64,000 nucleotides of DNA. Source: Mycobacterium syngnathidarum. GTDB taxonomy: Bacteria; Actinomycetota; Actinomycetes; Mycobacteriales; Mycobacteriaceae. Below, piece by piece: positions 16,457-24,294 of the stretch. The notes under the pieces were generated by a model. The model worked only from the letters and a program-made list of their open reading frames with translations, did no database searches and was not told the origin of the DNA. A program made the position numbers and the translations under genes. Every line of letters begins with the position of its first letter. The first letter of the stretch is position 1. Where the stretch lies: assembly GCF_001942625.1 (NCBI RefSeq), contig NZ_MLCL01000004.1, positions 62,001 through 126,000 of the forward strand, in the 5' to 3' direction.

Positions 16457-18061
16457 CTACTGGGCGTTGATCGGAGAGCCGAAGCGCTCCCTGAGTTCGG
16501 TCTTGAGCACCTTGCCCGAGGGGTTGCGGGGCAGGGCATCGACGATTTCGAGCGCCTTCGGATGCTTGTAGCGCGCCAGGCGTTCGGTGAGGAAGCCGTC
16601 GAGGTCCCCGAGATTCAAGCCCTCGCCTCTGCTCAGAGCGACCACGGCAACCGGGACCTCGCCCCACTTCTCGTCGTGGCGGCCGATCACGGCGACTTCG
16701 GTGATGGAGGGATGCCCGGCGAGGACGTTCTCCACCTCGGCGCAGTAAATGTTCTCGCCGCCGGAGATGATCATGTCCTTCTTGCGGTCGACCACCCAGA
16801 TGTAGCCCTCCTCGTCCTGGCGCACGAGATCTCCGGAGTGGAACCAGCCGCCGGCGAACGCCTCCGCGGTGGCCTTGGGGTTGTTCCAGTAGCCGGCCAT
16901 CAAAGTTGGGGCGCGGTAGACGATCTCACCGACCTCGCCGACCGGAACGTCGTTCATGTTCTCGTCCACGATGCGGGCCGAGACGGTCGGGATGACCTGA
17001 CCGACCGAACCGAGTTTGCGAATTGCGTCGTCCGCCAACAACATGCAGGTGACCGGGGACATCTCGGTCTGGCCGAATGCGGCGGTGATCTGGCTGCCCG
17101 GGAAGGTCTCGGCCATGGCCCGGAGCAAGGTGTCCGAGGCCGGAGCGGCGCCCCACGACAGCGCCCGCAGGCAAAGATCGCGCGGATTCGCTTTCTGCTC
17201 AGCACAAACCGCCTGCCACTGCGCGGGAACCAGGAAGATCGCGGTGACCTTTTCCTCCGCCAGGACATCGAGCAGGGCGCCCGGGTCGAAGGCCCCCAGC
17301 GGGTAGATCACCGTGGGCAAACCGAGCGTCAGACCCGTGTTCACGTTTCCGGCGACGCCGGCGATGTGGAACAGAGGGACACCGATGAATCCGACGTCGT
17401 TGTTGATGTCGACGCCGGTGGTGAACAGATTCGTCATGCTCTGACCGACGAGGTTGTTGTGGGTCAGCACCGCGCCCTTGGGCCGGCCGGTGGTGCCGGA
17501 GGTGTACATGATCAGCGCGGGGGCATCGCCGGGGATGTCTGCCGGTTCGACGGGCGGACCGTCCTCGGCGATCAGGTCCTCGTAACCCAGGACGCCATCT
17601 TCGGTCGCCGCCTCGGCCACGATGACCGTCGACAACGTGGCGTCGAGATCGCGCACCGCGGTGGCCACACCGGCCAGCACGGGCTCGGTGACGACGACGC
17701 GGGCCTCGCAGTCGCTCACCAGGAAGGCGATCTCCGGCGGGGTCATCCGGAAGTTGACCGGCACCGCGATGGCACCGAGCTTGTTGGCCGCGAGCATCGC
17801 CTCGATGAACTCCGGCCGGTTGAGCATCAGGATCAGCACGCGATCGCCGGATCCGATGCCGCGCCGGCTGAGCGCGCCGGCCAGTTTGGTCACGCGGTGG
17901 TCCAGCTCGCGCCACGTGATTGTGTGTGCCAAGAACCGGAAAGCGGTTTTCTCGGGCTGCATCATGGCGTGCCGCGTCAGCAGGTTGGGCCAGTTCTGAC
18001 GGCGGGCCAGGTACGGCTGCTCAGTGGGGAACGGCTCGGCAGTCAACGATCTGTACTCCAT
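16457..18061 (-). CDS. fadD5: Fatty-acid-CoA ligase FadD5
   Basis: A 534-aa acyl-CoA synthetase of the ANL superfamily. The AMP-binding P-loop YTSGTTGRPKG is at residues 186-196; later come WGAAPASDTLLRAM, ITAAFGQTEMSPV, the GYWNNPKAT/GWFHSGDL hinge region, DRKKDMIISGGENIY (A8 motif) and the C-terminal catalytic Lys in PRNPSGKVLKTEL. It activates fatty acids with ATP and CoA. Its place as first gene of the mce1 operon, divergent from mce1R, matches M. tuberculosis fadD5 and couples activation to Mce1 import. Start ATG 18061 (MEYRSLTAEPF) has no Shine-Dalgarno sequence; a TATAAAAT box 19-26 bases upstream suggests a very short leader. Confidence 0.94.
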   Translation of the reverse strand: MEYRSLTAEPFPTEQPYLARRQNWPNLLTRHAMMQPEKTAFRFLAHTITWRELDHRVTKLAGALSRRGIGSGDRVLILMLNRPEFIEAMLAANKLGAIAVPVNFRMTPPEIAFLVSDCEARVVVTEPVLAGVATAVRDLDATLSTVIVAEAATEDGVLGYEDLIAEDGPPVEPADIPGDAPALIMYTSGTTGRPKGAVLTHNNLVGQSMTNLFTTGVDINNDVGFIGVPLFHIAGVAGNVNTGLTLGLPTVIYPLGAFDPGALLDVLAEEKVTAIFLVPAQWQAVCAEQKANPRDLCLRALSWGAAPASDTLLRAMAETFPGSQITAAFGQTEMSPVTCMLLADDAIRKLGSVGQVIPTVSARIVDENMNDVPVGEVGEIVYRAPTLMAGYWNNPKATAEAFAGGWFHSGDLVRQDEEGYIWVVDRKKDMIISGGENIYCAEVENVLAGHPSITEVAVIGRHDEKWGEVPVAVVALSRGEGLNLGDLDGFLTERLARYKHPKALEIVDALPRNPSGKVLKTELRERFGSPINAQ

Positions 18062-18079
18062 GGGTATCGGGTTGCACGA

Positions 18080-18087
18080 ATTTTATA
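18080..18087 (-). promoter_or_regulatory. Candidate -10 box (TATAAAAT) of fadD5 / mce1 operon
   Basis: On the minus strand TATAAAAT contains TANNNT (TAAAAT). Transcription would start near 18073, leaving a leader of about 12 bases before the fadD5 ATG. It lies directly beside the palindrome at 18088-18097. Confidence 0.45.
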
Positions 18088-18097
18088 TTTGATCAAA
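18088..18097. promoter_or_regulatory. Palindrome TTTGATCAAA between fadD5 and mce1R (candidate Mce1R operator)
   Basis: Perfect 10-base palindrome, extendable to 14 of 16 symmetric positions. It sits in the divergent promoter region, where a GntR repressor of both genes would bind. The AT-rich patch stands out in this G+C-rich context. Assignment to Mce1R is by position only. Confidence 0.5.
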
Positions 18098-18171
18098 CAT
18101 GGGGTTGCCCCGGTCACACTATGGCCTCGGGGCCCCGGCGACAAGCCCACCAGAAAGGCGACCGGATTCGC

Positions 18172-18864
18172 GTGAATGCACCTGCCAGGACGGCCGTGCA
18201 ACGTCGTCGCGGCGGACGGCGCGAGCAACTCTCCGACGAGGTTGCCGCCCAGTTGCGGGCCGAGATCATGACCGGGGTGCTGCGTCCGGGGACGTTCATC
18301 CGGCTCGACGAGACCGCGGCGGCACTCGGAGTCAGCATCACCCCGGTGCGGGAGGCACTGCGCACGCTGCGGGGCGAAGGCATGGTGCAGTTGGAGCCCA
18401 ACCGCGGACACGTCGTGGTGCCTCTGACTCGCGCCGACGTCGAGGACATCTTCTGGCTGCAGGCCACCATCGCGCGGAAGCTGGCCGCGACCGCCACCAC
18501 CCGCATCACCTCGGCTCAAATCGATGAGCTGGAGCAACTCAACGCCGAACTCGCGGTAGCCGTCGAGGGCCACGACCCGGTGGCGATCTCGTCAGCCGAG
18601 TTCGCCTTCCACCGGGCGTTCAACCACGCCAGCGGCCGGATCAAGCTGGCCTGGTTCCTGCTGCACGTCGCGCGGTACCTGCCTGCCCTGATCTACTCGA
18701 CCGATCCGAAGTGGGGCACCGAGGCCGTGGAGAATCACCGGTTGCTGATCGACGCGCTGCGCCGGCGGGACACCGCGGCCGCCGTGGAGCTCAACGCAAA
18801 TCAGTTCACCGACGCCGCCCAGCGGCTCATCGCCCGCCTGAACGACATCGGGATATGGGACTGA
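18172..18864 (+). CDS. mce1R: GntR/FadR-family transcriptional regulator Mce1R
   Basis: A 230-aa regulator from GTG 18172 (VNAPARTAVQRRRGG). The winged-helix domain covers about residues 20-85 (LSDEVAAQLRAEIMTGVLRP, ALGVSITPVREALRTL), followed by an all-helical FCD domain with ligand/metal-type His residues (AFHRAFNHAS, ENHRLLIDAL). FCD-GntR proteins typically bind organic or fatty acids. It is divergent from fadD5, as is M. tuberculosis Mce1R, the repressor of mce1. An in-frame ATG at 18121 would add 17 residues, but GTG 18172 has an AAAGG stretch upstream and gives the better N-terminus; the start is not certain. Confidence 0.9.
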   Translation: MNAPARTAVQRRRGGRREQLSDEVAAQLRAEIMTGVLRPGTFIRLDETAAALGVSITPVREALRTLRGEGMVQLEPNRGHVVVPLTRADVEDIFWLQATIARKLAATATTRITSAQIDELEQLNAELAVAVEGHDPVAISSAEFAFHRAFNHASGRIKLAWFLLHVARYLPALIYSTDPKWGTEAVENHRLLIDALRRRDTAAAVELNANQFTDAAQRLIARLNDIGIWD

Positions 18865-19303
18865 CGCAGTTTGGCCCGGGATCGGGGCTTCCGCGTGTCG
18901 GCACTCTCCTACTGGCGTGTCGCGGCGCGAAATGGATGTCCGACCTGCCCGGCTATCAGCGACAATCCAGCGACTATCGCCTCATAGACATCGCCAGCAT
19001 CGTCTGCCACAGATGCGATCTACCCTCCCGCCACTTGGGGCTGATTAGGCCTCATTTGTAACAGAGTTCGGGTTGCCCACCTATCAGCGACAGAGTCGCT
19101 AACAGTCGGGCACGAGACGCGTGAGGCTGACGAGTCCACTGGTACTGGACGGGCAAAAACGTTCAGCGACAATGGGGTTGGCGTGACCCATGGTGCCCCA
19201 GTGGCGATTGTCGCTGGATTGTCGCTAGTAGGCGGGCACATCGGATATCCCGACGAATCCTGTGACCAGTGTGAATGTCAGACCCTCTTGGCACTGTGAC
19301 GCC
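18865..19303. other. 439-base intergenic region holding inverted-repeat element copy A
   Basis: No convincing gene is present. Short open frames on either strand (for example 19020-19241 minus) fall inside the repeat and share residues only because the repeat itself is shared with the locus near 49.7 kb. The recognisable content is the 293-base element at 18946-19238. Confidence 0.7.
18946..19238. repeat. Inverted-repeat element, copy A (293 bp)
   Basis: Bounded by 36-base imperfect terminal inverted repeats, 18946-18981 and 19203-19238, that match at 32 of 36 positions and begin TGCCCG. In the middle is a hairpin (19074-19091 with 19095-19112, loop AGA), built from the same TGCCC-N7-AGCGAC unit in both orientations. 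A second copy of nearly equal length (291 bases) lies at 49552-49842, and the two share an identical 29-base run in the central hairpin. Size, non-coding nature and terminal repeats resemble a MITE or a large REP-type structure. No target-site duplication is evident, so mobility is not shown. Confidence 0.8.
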
Positions 19304-19606
19304 ATGGCGGACAAACTCCTCCTGCGCGGCACCAACCTCCGCTACGTGCTGACGATGCAGCTGCTGCAGAACGGCCCGCAATCGGTGGCCGATCTGGTCG
19401 ACGCGCTCGAGGACCAGGGATTCACGACCCGCGGGCGCCCGTCCAAGGCGATCTCCGACGCCTTGCGGTGGGAGATGAACCACGGCCGGGTCTATCGGGT
19501 CAGGCATGGCCGATACCGACCGGCCGAGATGCCACGGGCCACCGAGTACCGCATCCGCAATCGTGTACTGGAACTGCGGGCGGCAGCCGCCGACCGCGCG
19601 GCCTAG
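19304..19606 (+). CDS. Small winged-helix-like conserved protein
   Basis: A 100-aa basic protein from ATG 19304 (MADKLLLRGTNLRYVL). The pattern TMQLLQNGPQSVADLVDAL, then GRPSKAISDALRWEMNHGRV and YRVRHGRYRP, looks like a compact winged helix: helix-turn-helix with GRPSKAIS as recognition helix, then a beta wing. This suggests DNA binding but no family is firmly recognised. Its last four bases overlap the convergent SRPBCC gene. The frame extends upstream to a GTG at 19262, but the ATG gives the natural N-terminus; there is no clear ribosome binding site for either. Confidence 0.6.
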   Translation: MADKLLLRGTNLRYVLTMQLLQNGPQSVADLVDALEDQGFTTRGRPSKAISDALRWEMNHGRVYRVRHGRYRPAEMPRATEYRIRNRVLELRAAAADRAA

Positions 19607-20043
19607 GCGGACAGCTGCTGCACCCGGTTGACGAGGGCGTTGGCCAGGTGGTCCAGGGTGTCGCCGATGAGCTTCTTGACCATCATGGCCGGGACCGGCA
19701 GCTTGACCTCGACCTCGAGATCGACTTGGAGCAGCGTGTTGTCCGGCCCGAGCGGCACGACCGAGAACCTCTGCTCCTGCTTGGTGAAGTGGTCGCCCTG
19801 CTGCAACACGGTGAAGATCTGGTTCTCCGCGGGGTAGTAGACCGCGTTGATGAAGGTGCCCGACTGACCCTGGATCTCGACGTCCAGGCGCAACTGGCTG
19901 GGCCGGCCGTCGTCGTAGCGGGCCAGAATCCAGCAGCCCTTGATCTCGGGGTTCCACTGCGGGTAGGCCTCGAAATCACCGACGATCGCCATGATCTTCT
20001 CGGCAGGGGCATCAACCTCGACGGTCTTGCTCACGAGTGGCAT
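19603..20043 (-). CDS. SRPBCC / polyketide cyclase-like protein (TB18.5-like)
   Basis: A 146-aa helix-grip protein: VSKTVEVDAPAEKIMAIVGD at the N-terminus, WNPEIKGCWIL, and a long C-terminal helix with MMVKKLIGDTLDHLANALV. SRPBCC folds bind hydrophobic ligands in a deep cavity. The gene neighbours mce1R in the same arrangement as Rv0164 (TB18.5) in M. tuberculosis, and it is transcribed with the thioesterase gene whose end it overlaps by 32 bases. A role in lipid handling near mce1 is plausible but is an inference from position. Confidence 0.82.
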   Translation of the reverse strand: MPLVSKTVEVDAPAEKIMAIVGDFEAYPQWNPEIKGCWILARYDDGRPSQLRLDVEIQGQSGTFINAVYYPAENQIFTVLQQGDHFTKQEQRFSVVPLGPDNTLLQVDLEVEVKLPVPAMMVKKLIGDTLDHLANALVNRVQQLSA

Positions 20044-20476
20044 CCGGCGAGCATATCGACTGCAGCAGGTCGCGGATCACGTCGGGAATCGGTACCGGCC
20101 GGCGGGTGGTCCGGTCCACGTACACGTGCACCCAATGACCGACCGCCGCCACCGGGCCATCGGGCCCGAACAATCCGAGCCGGTAGGTGACACTGCTGTT
20201 GCCCAATCGAGCGACCGACAAGCCGACCACCAACGGATCGGGGAACTTCAACTCCGCAAAGTATCGGCAGCCGGACTCGGCGACCACACCGAGCCACGGC
20301 GCCGAGATCGGATCGACGTCACAGTTGGTGTTGATCCAGGCGTTGATCGCGGTGTCGAACAGCTCGTAGTACACCGCATTGTTGAGGTGGCCGAACATGT
20401 CGTTGTCGGTCCATCGGGTCAGGACCGGCCAGTGCAGCGGAAAGTCTGCGCGGGTCACTTCAGCTCCGTCGGTCAT
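20012..20476 (-). CDS. Hotdog-fold acyl-CoA thioesterase (4-hydroxybenzoyl-CoA thioesterase type)
   Basis: A 154-aa protein with the hotdog signature TRWTDNDMFGHLNNAVYYELFD, where the Asp/Asn after TRW-x-D and the HLNNA helix form the active site of the YbgC/FcbC type. C-terminal strands include GHWVHVYVDRTTRRPVPIP. It is predicted to hydrolyse acyl-CoA esters in the cytosol. It corresponds in position to Rv0163. It is coupled to the SRPBCC gene by a 32-base overlap and is divergent from the alcohol dehydrogenase across a 26-base gap, which must hold both promoters. Confidence 0.87.
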   Translation of the reverse strand: MTDGAEVTRADFPLHWPVLTRWTDNDMFGHLNNAVYYELFDTAINAWINTNCDVDPISAPWLGVVAESGCRYFAELKFPDPLVVGLSVARLGNSSVTYRLGLFGPDGPVAAVGHWVHVYVDRTTRRPVPIPDVIRDLLQSICSPDATREQDRRG

Positions 20477-20502
20477 TCCCGAAGTCTGACAGGCTGGTCA
20501 CC

Positions 20503-21594
20503 ATGAAGATCCGCGGAGCCGTCCTCGAGCACATCGGTCAGTCCCGCCCGTACGCCGCATCGCAACCCATCCGGGTGTGCGACCTCGATCTCGCCGAACC
20601 GGGCCCGGGCGAACTGCTGGTGCGCATCGAGGCCGCCGGGCTGTGTCACTCCGATCTGTCGGTGGTCGACGGCAACCGGGTACGCCCCGTGCCGATGCTG
20701 CTGGGCCATGAGGCCGCGGGAATCGTCGAAGCCGGGGCCAGTGATCTGCCGGCGGGCCAGCGGGTGGTGATGACGTTCCTGCCGCGCTGCGGGCAGTGCC
20801 CCGCGTGTGCCACCGACGGCCTGACGCCGTGCGGTCCCGGATCGGCGGCCAACGGTGCCGGCACATTGATGAACGGCGACATCCGGCTCACCCGCGACGG
20901 CCGGCCGGTGTTCCATCACCTCGGGGTATCCGGTTTCGCCACGCACGCCGTCGTCGACCGCCGCTCGGTGGTTCCGGTGCCCGACGACGTTCCAGCCGTC
21001 GTGGCGTCCTTGTTGGGCTGCGCAGTGCTCACCGGCGGCGGTGCCGTGCTCAATGTCGGGACGCCGCGGCCCGGCCAGACGGTCGCCGTCGTCGGTCTCG
21101 GCGGTGTCGGGATGGCCGCGGCCCTGACCGCATTGGCCCACGACGACGTGCGCGTCATCGGCATCGACCAACTCCCGGACAAACTCGCCAAGGCACGCGA
21201 GCTCGGTGTGCACGATACATACACCCCGGAGCAAGCCGATGGCCTCAAGGCCGACGTCGTCGTCGAAGCCGCCGGCCACCCCGCCGCACTCGAAACCTCC
21301 ATCGCGCTCACGGGGCCCGGCGGACGCACGATCACGGTGGGCCTGCCCCGCCCCGACGCCCGAATCTCGGTGTCGCCGTTGGGATTCGTGGCCGAGGGAA
21401 GGTCGCTGATCGGCAGCTACCTCGGTTCGGCCGTGCCGGCACGCGATATCCCGCAGTTCGTCGAGCTCTGGCGGGCCGGCCGGTTACCCGTCGAACAGCT
21501 GGTGTCCTCCACCATCGCGCTGGACCAGATCAACACCGGCATGGACGAACTGGCTGACGGGCGCGCGGTACGCCAGATCATCGAGTTCGACTAG
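20503..21594 (+). CDS. Zinc-dependent alcohol dehydrogenase (AdhE1-like)
   Basis: A 363-aa medium-chain dehydrogenase. Catalytic zinc ligands: Cys in GLCHSDLS and His in LLGHEAAG. The structural zinc loop has four Cys (CGQCPACATDGLTPC). The Rossmann motif VGLGGVGMAAALTAL and the acidic ID at the end of strand 2 (IGIDQLPDKL) favour NAD over NADP. The product oxidises alcohols to aldehydes. Divergent from the thioesterase. It sits where adhE1 (Rv0162c) lies in M. tuberculosis relative to Rv0163/Rv0164, but I leave the symbol open because several close paralogues exist. It overlaps the convergent acyl-CoA dehydrogenase gene by four bases. Confidence 0.88.
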   Translation: MKIRGAVLEHIGQSRPYAASQPIRVCDLDLAEPGPGELLVRIEAAGLCHSDLSVVDGNRVRPVPMLLGHEAAGIVEAGASDLPAGQRVVMTFLPRCGQCPACATDGLTPCGPGSAANGAGTLMNGDIRLTRDGRPVFHHLGVSGFATHAVVDRRSVVPVPDDVPAVVASLLGCAVLTGGGAVLNVGTPRPGQTVAVVGLGGVGMAAALTALAHDDVRVIGIDQLPDKLAKARELGVHDTYTPEQADGLKADVVVEAAGHPAALETSIALTGPGGRTITVGLPRPDARISVSPLGFVAEGRSLIGSYLGSAVPARDIPQFVELWRAGRLPVEQLVSSTIALDQINTGMDELADGRAVRQIIEFD

Positions 21595-23309
21595 AACCAG
21601 CCATCACGCATCTCGAGCGTCGTGCGGTCCAGGCTCTCGAGCAGATCCAATTGCGGTGCGGTCTTGGGCAGCTCGTAACGGAAGAAGTACCGTGCGGCCT
21701 GGCGCTTGCCGTCATAGAACTCGCCCTCGAGCCCCGATGCGGCCAAGACTTGCTCGAGCCAGATCCAGGCCACGACAATGTGCCCGAATGCCTCGAGGTA
21801 CACCGCGCTGTTGGCCATCGCGGCCTCGACGTCGCCGGAAGCGAACATCGCACCGGTAACCGCGACCAGCCGCTGCCAGGCGGCATCCAGCTGCGCGGCC
21901 AATTCAGGAGCCGCACCCGAAGCCGCGGAGACCGTCGCCGCCACCCGCTCCCCCAACGCGGCCAGGCCGGCCCCACCGTTCTGGGTCACCTTGCGGCCCA
22001 GCAGGTCCAGGCTCTGGATACCGTGCGTGCCCTCATGGATCGGGTTGAGCCGGTTGTCGCGGTAATGCTGCTCGACGTCGTACTCGCGGGTGTAGCCATA
22101 GCCGCCGTGCACCTGGATCGCCAGGCTGTTGGCTTCGACGCACCATTGCGACGGCCAGCTCTTGGCCACCGGGGTGAGGATGTCGAGCACGGCGGTGTCC
22201 TCGGCGGACCCGGTGTCGACCAACTTGGCGCAGTAGAGCGCAAGCGCCAGCCCACCTTCGACATACGCCTTCTGCGCCAACAGCATTCGCTTGACGTCGG
22301 CATGCTCGACGATCGGCACCTGCGGGGTCGACGGGTCCTTGACACCCAGCGGCCGGCCCTGCGGGCGCTCGCGCGCATACTCCAGCGACTTGAGGTAGCC
22401 GGTGTAGCCGAGGGCGACAGCACCCATCCCGACGCCCAGGCGGGCCTCGTTCATCATGTGGAACATGTAGACGATGCCGCGGTGTGGCTCTCCGACGAGG
22501 TAGCCGACCGCGCCGTCGAAATTCAGCACGGTGTTGGTGATGCCGCGTTGGCCCATCTTGTGATTGAGCCCGGAGATGGCCACGCCGTTGCGGGTTCCGT
22601 CGGCCAGGAACTTCGGGACGATGAACAACGAAATGCCCTTGGTGCCGGCCGGCGCTCCGGGAACCTTGGCCAACACGAGGTTGACGATGTTCTCGGTCAT
22701 CTCGTGCTCGGCGCCCGAAATCCACATCTTCGAACCGAACAACCGATAGCTGCCGTCAGACTGCGGTTCGGCACGCGTGGTGATGTCGGCCAGCGACGAT
22801 CCGGCCTGGGCCTCCGACAGCGCCATCGTGCCCGAAAACCGGCCCGCGAGCATGGGTTTGACGAACGTCTCGATCTGCTCGGCCGAGCCGAAACGGGCCA
22901 GCAGGTTGGCATTGGCGATGGTCAGCATCAGGTAACCCGAGGTGGACACGTTCGCCGCGGAGATCCACGCGAACGCGGCTTGGGCCACGGTGGCCGGCAA
23001 TTGTGCACCGCCGAGTTCGGCGTCCATCCCCATCGCGATCAGATCGGCCGCGGCAAACGCGTCCCATGCCTGCTTCACCTCGGGGATCAGCGTGACGGCC
23101 TGCCCGTCAAAGGTCGGCTCCTCGGCGTCGCTCAGTTTGTTGTGCGGCGCGAAGTAGCGGGTCGCGAGTTGCTCGCACAGATCCAGTACCCCGTCGAAGG
23201 TTTCGCGGGAGTGCTCGGTGAACCGGTCCAGCGTGGTGAGCTTTTCGACGTCCAGCCACTCGTAGAGCAGAAAATCCAGGTCTCGGCGGGAGAGGATCGT
23301 CGACTTCAT
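21591..23309 (-). CDS. Acyl-CoA dehydrogenase with C-terminal extension
   Basis: A 572-aa flavoprotein, longer than the usual 380-400 residues because of a C-terminal helical domain of about 130 residues (GERVAATVSAASGAAPELAA onward), as in FadE5/AidB-related long-chain enzymes. FAD-site motifs are MALSEAQAGSSLADI and SKMWISGAEHEM; YDVEQHYRDNRLNPIHEGTH lies near the end of the core and holds the expected catalytic Glu region. It should catalyse alpha,beta-dehydrogenation of acyl-CoA in beta-oxidation. ATG 23309 is preceded by TAACCT six bases upstream (23316-23321), so a leaderless transcript is possible even though the sigma-factor gene ends only nine bases away. Confidence 0.9.
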   Translation of the reverse strand: MKSTILSRRDLDFLLYEWLDVEKLTTLDRFTEHSRETFDGVLDLCEQLATRYFAPHNKLSDAEEPTFDGQAVTLIPEVKQAWDAFAAADLIAMGMDAELGGAQLPATVAQAAFAWISAANVSTSGYLMLTIANANLLARFGSAEQIETFVKPMLAGRFSGTMALSEAQAGSSLADITTRAEPQSDGSYRLFGSKMWISGAEHEMTENIVNLVLAKVPGAPAGTKGISLFIVPKFLADGTRNGVAISGLNHKMGQRGITNTVLNFDGAVGYLVGEPHRGIVYMFHMMNEARLGVGMGAVALGYTGYLKSLEYARERPQGRPLGVKDPSTPQVPIVEHADVKRMLLAQKAYVEGGLALALYCAKLVDTGSAEDTAVLDILTPVAKSWPSQWCVEANSLAIQVHGGYGYTREYDVEQHYRDNRLNPIHEGTHGIQSLDLLGRKVTQNGGAGLAALGERVAATVSAASGAAPELAAQLDAAWQRLVAVTGAMFASGDVEAAMANSAVYLEAFGHIVVAWIWLEQVLAASGLEGEFYDGKRQAARYFFRYELPKTAPQLDLLESLDRTTLEMRDGWF

Positions 23310-23315
23310 GCGGCC

Positions 23316-23321
23316 AGGTTA
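23316..23321 (-). promoter_or_regulatory. -10 box TAACCT, leaderless start of the acyl-CoA dehydrogenase gene
   Basis: TANNNT box with six bases to the ATG at 23309. It overlaps the TAA stop of the sigma-factor gene, so an operon read-through transcript is an alternative. Confidence 0.4.
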
Positions 23322-24215
23322 ATCCGCGGCAGGTGGCTCGGGCAGCGACATCCGGGCCAGCCGTCGCGGATCGACGATCGACACGATCCCGACCAGTCGG
23401 CCGTTGTCGACGGTGCACGCCATCAGGCCGAGCGGGCGGCCGGTGGGCCCCCACGCCAAGATTCCCGGTTCTCCGTTGACGGACACGCGCCGGGCCACGA
23501 CGCGGGTTCCGTGGCCGCGCCGGACCGCTCTGACGATGCCGTCCGTCCCGGTGCCGACGGTCACACCGGTGGCCGTGTAGCGCTGCCAGGTGATGTCGGG
23601 ATCGAGCACACGCAGCAGTGCATCGAAGTCGCCGTCGCGGGCAGCGGCCAGGAAGGCGTCGACGACCTCACGCTGCTCCTGCTTGCGGCGCCGGTCCCCG
23701 GTGGGCGGCGGCACGTCCTGCACCTTCCGGCGCGCACGGCTGGCCATCATCTTGACGGCGTCGCCCGACCTGTCGAGGATCTGGCCGATCTCGGCGAACG
23801 GCACGGCGAACATGTCGTGCAGGACGAACGCGAGGCGTTCATCAGGGCGCAGCGATCCCAGCACCACGAGCATCGCCAGGCCGACCGAGTCCGCGAGCAC
23901 CGCCGCGTCCTCCGGGGAGTCCTCCCGGGTGTCCAAGTCCTCGGTGACGACGAGTTCGGGAAGGTCGACGGCGGGAGCCACCTCGGCGCGACTGCTGCGC
24001 GCACGGAGCATGTCGATGCAGATGCGTCCCACCACCGTCGTCAGCCAGCCGGCGGCGTTCTCCACCGACTCCGCGTCCTGACGGGACAGCCTTAGCCACG
24101 CCTCCTGAACGGCATCCTCGGCGTCGGCCCGGGAGCCCAGGACGCGGTGGGCTACCGCGAGCAGCCGCGGGCGTTGTTGCTCGAATGTCGCTGCCAGTGA
24201 TGCCTCGGGCGTCAT
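23319..24215 (-). CDS. ECF sigma factor, ECF41/SigJ type with SnoaL-like C-terminal domain
   Basis: A 298-aa sigma factor: region 2 at about residues 10-75 (LLAVAHRVLGSRADAEDAVQ, AWLRLSRQ), region 4 at 110-165 (RLAFVLHDMFAVPFAEIGQI, RSGDAVKMMASRARRKVQ), then a SnoaL-like domain (185-290) with the ECF41-type NGEPGIL motif. In ECF41 factors this C-terminal domain controls activity in place of an anti-sigma factor. Partner genes of ECF41 usually lie next to them; here the neighbour is a divergent DoxX-like gene with a matching promoter motif. ATG 24215 has a GAGAGG site. SigJ of M. tuberculosis is related, but I would not equate them. Confidence 0.88.
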   Translation of the reverse strand: MTPEASLAATFEQQRPRLLAVAHRVLGSRADAEDAVQEAWLRLSRQDAESVENAAGWLTTVVGRICIDMLRARSSRAEVAPAVDLPELVVTEDLDTREDSPEDAAVLADSVGLAMLVVLGSLRPDERLAFVLHDMFAVPFAEIGQILDRSGDAVKMMASRARRKVQDVPPPTGDRRRKQEQREVVDAFLAAARDGDFDALLRVLDPDITWQRYTATGVTVGTGTDGIVRAVRRGHGTRVVARRVSVNGEPGILAWGPTGRPLGLMACTVDNGRLVGIVSIVDPRRLARMSLPEPPAAD

Positions 24216-24216
24216 C

Positions 24217-24243
24217 TGTTACCTCTCATCGCGCGGATCCGTC
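24217..24243 (+). promoter_or_regulatory. Candidate ECF41-type promoter of the DoxX-like gene
   Basis: TGTTACC at 24217-24223, a 16-base spacer, then CGTC at 24240-24243. The published ECF41 target consensus is TGTCACA-N16-CGTC, so this differs at two -35 positions and keeps spacing and -10 exactly. It overlaps the sigma-factor start region and faces the DoxX-like gene, 52 bases before its ATG. Confidence 0.55.
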
Positions 24244-24294
24244 ATAGAGGTGACGAGTCGGCACAGACCGACGTAACCACGAACGGAGCGAGGA

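Noticed and set aside
16562..18175. 537-codon plus-strand open frame antisense to fadD5
   Set aside because: Shadow of fadD5; no motif and it crosses the mce1R promoter region.
18946..19238. CRISPR array
   Set aside because: The repeated unit occurs only four times, in inverted orientation and without regular spacers; no cas genes are nearby.
19020..19241. Small minus-strand protein in element copy A, similar to one at 49.7 kb
   Set aside because: The similarity comes from the shared DNA repeat; frames differ in length and are not maintained through both copies.
21651..24095. 814-codon plus-strand open frame
   Set aside because: Runs antisense through an acyl-CoA dehydrogenase and a sigma factor with strong motifs; composition is that of a shadow frame.
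23319..24215. Naming the sigma factor sigJ
   Set aside because: Domain type fits ECF41/SigJ but mycobacteria carry several such paralogues and the M. tuberculosis context does not match.
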